Below, in pieces: positions 3,448-7,072 of a stretch of DNA of 7,072 nucleotides; the first letter of the stretch is position 1, and each line of letters starts with the position of its first letter. The stretch spans positions 1-7,072 of the forward strand of contig CAYTTV010000105.1 in the NCBI GenBank assembly GCA_964440915.1, written 5' to 3'. Source of the stretch: CAMPJM01 sp964440915 (GTDB lineage Bacteria; Bacteroidota; Bacteroidia; Cytophagales; Cyclobacteriaceae). The position numbers were made by a program, and so were the translations under genes. The notes beneath the pieces were generated by a model that saw nothing but the letters and a program-made list of their open reading frames with translations, was not told where the DNA came from and searched no databases.

Positions 3448-6126
3448 ATGACCAAAATATTCCTCCTGCTTTTTGTTTTTATGGCGAGCTGGAATATTGT
3501 TCCTACTTTTGGGCAGTCTATCCTTGAGAAGAAAGTAGTCCTAGAAAAGACCAGTGGAACAATTGCCCAGCTTTTGGAGGAAATTGCACACCAAGGTAGT
3601 TTTGAATTTTCCTACAATAGTAACCATATCCCACTTGCTGATAGCGTAGTGCTTTCTAATAATAGGCAGACAGTAGTCCGATTGTTAGAGAGCATGTTTA
3701 GAGGAAAGGATATTGAATTTGTAGCGCAAACTTATCATATTATTCTGAGGAGGAAACGAGAGATTGCCCCAATCCGCCTTAATGGTTATGTGCTCACAAA
3801 AGATACTGGCGAGCCTGTTCCTGGCGCCACTGTTTTGATACCTTCTTTGTCTAGCGGCACTGTTTCCGATGTAAAAGGGCGTTTTTCGTTCACCATTGCA
3901 CCTAATGATTATCGTTTTCAGATATCTCATGTGAGTTACCAAACCAAAAGGAAGAACCACCTTATATTAAAAGACACCACTTTAATTTTTTACGTTTCAG
4001 AAAGATCCTTTGATCTGCCAGGGCTTACCATCCGCGACAAGAGACTGGGAGAATACATCGATAACGTAGAAATAAGCAAACATGAGCTTACGATTCAAGA
4101 AATAAAGGCCATGCCTGCGATGTTTGGTGAAGTGGACATCTTAAGGAGCCTTCAATTCTTGCCCGGCATCCATACTGGAGGAGATATCAATGCAGGGGTA
4201 TTCGTGCGTGGCGGCTCTTCCGACCAAAGTTTGATTCAACTTAATGGCGTTACCCTGTACAATCCTATGCACTTTGGGGGCCTATTTTCCGTTTTCAACC
4301 CTGAGATTATCAAAGAAGTCGAAATTCACAAAGGAAACATTCCTGTGCGTATGGGAGGCAGGCTTTCGTCTGTATTTAACAATCATCTTAAAACGGGCAG
4401 CAAACAAACTTTTAAAGGTGCGGGAGGAATTGGGCTAATTTCGAGCAGGCTCACTGTGGAAGGGCCAGTTGTAAAAGATAAAGCATCCTTTATACTATCC
4501 GGTAGGAGGACCTATTTCGATCTTTTTACTATGCTGTCATCGGATGATGAGTTCTCCAATACAAATTTTTTTTTCTATGATTTGAATGGCAGCTTCGATG
4601 TAAATATTAACACCAACAATCGGCTTGTGCTTTCTCTTTATAAAGGAAGCGATGTGTTCAAGGTACAGGATATCATTGGCATGGATTGGGGTAATTTCGT
4701 TGGTTCCATAAACTGGGACAGGATCGTGAATGACAGGCTTTTCGTCAATACGAATATCGGCTATACCGATTATGGATACAGCTTTTTGGCCGACGTAGAG
4801 GATGAAATGGAGATGGTGTGGACTTCTAATATCAGAGAAATGAATTTGAAAGTAGATGTCGATTATGCCCAGAACGATAAAACAAACTTTAATGTAGGAT
4901 ATCAAGCCATCGGTCGATATTTTACCCCAACATACCTAAAAGTAGTGGATAATGCTGCCAGTGCGGGCTCCATTCGACTTGATGACAAACTTGCGCTGGA
5001 GCAGGCGCTCTATGTGGGCCTTGAACAACAGGTTTCCGAAAAGTTGTCCCTACAATATGGACTTCGTTATTCGATGTTTCAGAACATAGGTCCAGGAAAA
5101 TTGCTGGTGTATGGAGATGAGTCGTATAAGGTGTTAGAAGATGTGATCGATACACTATTTTACGATCGTGGAGAAGTGATCAATACGTATCATGGACCTG
5201 AACCTCGCTTTGTGGCGCGATATTTTCTCGATGAGTCCAGTGCCTTAAAGGTGGGCTATTCCAGGACACGGCAATATGTACAGGTGGCTTCTACTGCTAC
5301 TGCCGGAAACCCTACCGATAGATGGATTCCAGCTGACCCGTACATAAAACCCCAAATCGCCGATCTTTTATCGGCTGGCTATTTTAGAAATTTTATGGAT
5401 GGAAGTTTAGAAACCTCTGTAGAATTTTATTATGGGCTTATGCACAACCAAATCGATTTCAAGGAAGCGGTTATCGTACTGGACAACATGCCGTTTGGAG
5501 AAAGCAACATCTTGCTTAACAATTACCTTGAAACGCGCTTATTGTCGGGTAGGGCCAAGACTTATGGTGCAGAGTTTCTACTAAAAAAAAATCATGGAAA
5601 CCTTACGGGGTGGATGAGTTATACTTATTCGAAAGTTCAAAGACAAATTAATGGGATAAATGGTGGAAAACCATACAGCCCAAGATATGATCAGCCACAC
5701 AATATCACGCTGACGGCCAATTATACCCTAAGCCCAAAAATAGCCATTGGCGCCAATTGGGTATACAATACCGGTAACGCCGTAACATACCCCAAGGGAA
5801 AATACTTTTTTGAGGGAAAAGAGGTGCCTTATTATGTGCCAGATGAAAGGAATCAAGATCGTTTGCCAGACTATCATCGGCTAGACCTCTCATTGACTTA
5901 CACACCGAAGCCCAACAAACCTAAGGGCTGGCATGGAAGCTGGAATTTATCCGTCTATAATGCCTATTATCGTAAAAACCCAGTGGTGATTCAATTCAGA
6001 GAAGTTATAAACGGCGATCCATCATTGCCCACAGATGAAGTAGGAGAGATCATCAAGAAGGAATTTGCACCCGTGAAAATCTATTTTCCTATTATGCCAT
6101 CAGTTACCTATAATTTTTATTTTTAA
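3448..6126 (+). CDS. TonB-dependent outer-membrane receptor with STN and carboxypeptidase-regulatory-like domains
   Basis: An 892-residue outer-membrane receptor from the ATG at 3448; an in-frame GTG at 3442 would add two residues. Order: signal peptide (about 1-22, ending TFGQ); an STN-type domain (about 27-101, EKTSGTIAQLLEEIAHQGSFEFSY), used in related receptors to pass a signal to a periplasmic anti-sigma factor; a carboxypeptidase-regulatory-like beta domain (about 110-196, LNGYVLTKDTGEPVPGATV); the plug (about 213-318, with FLPGIHTGGDINAGVFVRGG and LNGVTLYNP); and a 22-strand-type barrel ending in the aromatic residues YNFYF, the usual beta-signal for outer-membrane insertion. It would import a ligand with TonB-ExbB-ExbD energy; the ligand is unknown. 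The DUF4249 lipoprotein gene starts 2 bases after the stop, so the two are almost certainly translated together. A strong promoter lies just upstream. No sigma/anti-sigma pair is next to it. A T9 run (4566-4574) and an A9 run (5583-5591) lie in the barrel region. No frameshift is seen. Confidence 0.93.
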   Translation: MTKIFLLLFVFMASWNIVPTFGQSILEKKVVLEKTSGTIAQLLEEIAHQGSFEFSYNSNHIPLADSVVLSNNRQTVVRLLESMFRGKDIEFVAQTYHIILRRKREIAPIRLNGYVLTKDTGEPVPGATVLIPSLSSGTVSDVKGRFSFTIAPNDYRFQISHVSYQTKRKNHLILKDTTLIFYVSERSFDLPGLTIRDKRLGEYIDNVEISKHELTIQEIKAMPAMFGEVDILRSLQFLPGIHTGGDINAGVFVRGGSSDQSLIQLNGVTLYNPMHFGGLFSVFNPEIIKEVEIHKGNIPVRMGGRLSSVFNNHLKTGSKQTFKGAGGIGLISSRLTVEGPVVKDKASFILSGRRTYFDLFTMLSSDDEFSNTNFFFYDLNGSFDVNINTNNRLVLSLYKGSDVFKVQDIIGMDWGNFVGSINWDRIVNDRLFVNTNIGYTDYGYSFLADVEDEMEMVWTSNIREMNLKVDVDYAQNDKTNFNVGYQAIGRYFTPTYLKVVDNAASAGSIRLDDKLALEQALYVGLEQQVSEKLSLQYGLRYSMFQNIGPGKLLVYGDESYKVLEDVIDTLFYDRGEVINTYHGPEPRFVARYFLDESSALKVGYSRTRQYVQVASTATAGNPTDRWIPADPYIKPQIADLLSAGYFRNFMDGSLETSVEFYYGLMHNQIDFKEAVIVLDNMPFGESNILLNNYLETRLLSGRAKTYGAEFLLKKNHGNLTGWMSYTYSKVQRQINGINGGKPYSPRYDQPHNITLTANYTLSPKIAIGANWVYNTGNAVTYPKGKYFFEGKEVPYYVPDERNQDRLPDYHRLDLSLTYTPKPNKPKGWHGSWNLSVYNAYYRKNPVVIQFREVINGDPSLPTDEVGEIIKKEFAPVKIYFPIMPSVTYNFYF

Positions 6127-6128
6127 AG

Positions 6129-6938
6129 ATGCCTAGGAAGAAATTTAAAATAGCGTTTTTAATATCGTTGCTATGGATAGGGAGTCTAGCTGGCTGCGTC
6201 GATAGTGCCGATATAGAACTGGGCACTGGAGGTACTCAATTGGTGGTAGAAGGCAAGATCGAGGCAGGAAACGCTCCTTATGTCTTATTGAGTCTGAGCG
6301 GTTCTTTTTACGCAAAACAACCCACTTTTGTCGAGGATGCTTATGTGACTGTTTCAGACGATGAAGGCAATGTTGTACAATTGGAACATGAAGGAGACGG
6401 AAAATATGGCACGACACATATGCTAGGTGCTGAAGGCAGAAGGTACCACCTTGTAATACACCACCAAAACAAAAATTATGAGGCTTGGGCCATATTGCCG
6501 TCCCAGCCAGAAATTGAAAAAATTGAGGTAGAATATTTCAATCGGAGTGCCCTAAAGGATGAAGGTTATTATATTCAAATCAAAGGGGTAGACAGTCATA
6601 TCAAAAGTGGCTATTATCGAATATTGGCATATAATGATGATAAGCTTGTCAATCCGTTAGGAACCGATGATTTTTTTGTGGCGATATCCGATGACGAAGA
6701 TATCAAGAGGATAGAGGTGCCCATTCCTTTTGAGGCGGGAGACAAGCTGCGGTTGGAGATTATCAAGATGGACAAAGCGGCTTATTTATTCTATCAAAGC
6801 TATTTACTCCTATTATTGAATGATGGAGGACTCTTTGGCTCACCACCGGCCAATCCAGAAAGCAATGTTAGCAATGGTGCATTAGGCCTTTTTCAAGCAG
6901 TATCCCGACTTGAAGTAGAAGTGGAGATAGTGCCGTAA
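6129..6938 (+). CDS. DUF4249 domain-containing lipoprotein, partner of the TonB-dependent receptor
   Basis: A 269-residue lipoprotein. The signal peptide has a basic start (PRKKFK), a hydrophobic core and the lipobox LAGC (20-23), so C23 is the lipidated residue. The mature part starts with an immunoglobulin-like beta region (LVVEGKIEAGNAPYVLLSLS, about 38-57, then DAYVTVSDDEGNVVQL, 70-85, and HMLGAEGRRYHLVI, 97-110) and ends with the family hallmark NVSNGALGLFQAVS (246-259). This matches DUF4249, a Bacteroidota family usually encoded next to TonB-dependent receptors. The function is undetermined; by position and analogy with SusD it may be a surface or periplasm-facing lipoprotein that captures or guides the ligand of the receptor. 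The ATG at 6129 lies 2 bases after the receptor stop with no separate promoter, indicating translational coupling. The length is typical and the gene is intact. No clear terminator follows; only a 4-base inverted repeat (TGCC/GGCA) straddles the stop codon. Confidence 0.88.
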   Translation: MPRKKFKIAFLISLLWIGSLAGCVDSADIELGTGGTQLVVEGKIEAGNAPYVLLSLSGSFYAKQPTFVEDAYVTVSDDEGNVVQLEHEGDGKYGTTHMLGAEGRRYHLVIHHQNKNYEAWAILPSQPEIEKIEVEYFNRSALKDEGYYIQIKGVDSHIKSGYYRILAYNDDKLVNPLGTDDFFVAISDDEDIKRIEVPIPFEAGDKLRLEIIKMDKAAYLFYQSYLLLLLNDGGLFGSPPANPESNVSNGALGLFQAVSRLEVEVEIVP

Positions 6939-6966
6939 AGGCAGATCTCAGACAATGGATGTAAGA

Positions 6967-7015
6967 TTAGACATTAGACATTAGATATCAGATATCAGAT
7001 ATTAGACATTAGACA
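6967..7015. repeat. Seven tandem heptamers, consensus TYAGAYA
   Basis: Seven uninterrupted 7-base units start at 6967, 6974, 6981, 6988, 6995, 7002 and 7009. Units 1, 2, 6 and 7 read TTAGACA, unit 3 TTAGATA, and units 4 and 5 TCAGATA, so variation is confined to positions 2 and 6, both C/T. The order is nearly symmetric (two, one, two, two). The tract begins 28 bases after the DUF4249 stop and belongs to the same family as the degenerate copy at 622-677. The rest of 6939-7072 holds no gene, RNA or promoter that I can support. Confidence 0.85.
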
Positions 7016-7072
7016 TCGATAATTGACGGCAATCAAGTGAAACCAATCCTCTGACATCCCGATGCATAAGGA

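Noticed and set aside
4537..4905. Minus-strand open frame of 122 codons inside the receptor gene
   Set aside because: It lies wholly within a conserved receptor sequence in the opposite direction, with no promoter or recognisable domain; the same holds for the other antisense frames at 3685-3960, 4922-5155, 5705-5905 and 6145-6417.
6931..6943. Terminator after the DUF4249 gene (TGCC, GTAAA, GGCA)
   Set aside because: The stem has only four pairs and no T-tract follows, so it is too weak to call.
6967..7015. CRISPR array or telomere-like end
   Set aside because: The 7-base period has no spacers, so it is not CRISPR. The units vary and sit internally among genes, so a replicon end is not supported.

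Overview
The window looks like a chromosomal segment of a Bacteroidota bacterium, probably a Cytophagales-type marine or soil organism; I cannot name the genus. The reasons are a TonB-dependent receptor with fused STN and carboxypeptidase-regulatory-like domains followed by a DUF4249 lipoprotein, Bacteroidota-style promoters (TTTG-N19-TAnnTTTG), an absence of clear Shine-Dalgarno sequences, and a zinc-ligand-poor sirtuin of a type I associate with this phylum.

Layout. 1-639 (+): the end of an AHSA1/SRPBCC-type protein and a small DoxX-like membrane protein, 24 bases apart, probably one transcript. 640-819: an intergenic stretch built largely of degenerate 7-base-periodic repeats that reach into the last codons of the DoxX-like gene. 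820-1245 (+): a VOC/PhnB-like protein. 1237-1282: a long hairpin between this gene and the convergent lipoprotein gene. 1296-1802 (-): a small lipoprotein of unknown function whose mature N-terminus is acidic, as in surface-exported Bacteroidota lipoproteins. 1883-3285 (-): an N-formylglutamate amidohydrolase-family gene followed, with a 4-base stop/start overlap, by a sirtuin deacylase. 3286-3447: a divergent promoter region with the same -7 box (TAACTTTG) facing both ways. 3448-6938 (+): a TonB-dependent receptor and a DUF4249 lipoprotein separated by 2 bases. 6939-7072: non-coding, with a 49-base tract of seven heptamers (TYAGAYA) resembling the repeats at 622-677.

How the genes work together. 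The receptor and DUF4249 lipoprotein probably form one outer-membrane uptake complex, by analogy with SusC/SusD-like pairs; the STN domain suggests signalling through the envelope, but no sigma/anti-sigma pair lies in the window. The amidohydrolase and sirtuin are translationally coupled and both cleave acyl-amide bonds, so a shared acyl-metabolism role is possible but unproven. The other genes look like unrelated housekeeping or accessory functions. I see no mobile element, CRISPR array, tRNA or rRNA. The most unusual material is the heptamer repeat family, present at both ends of the window.
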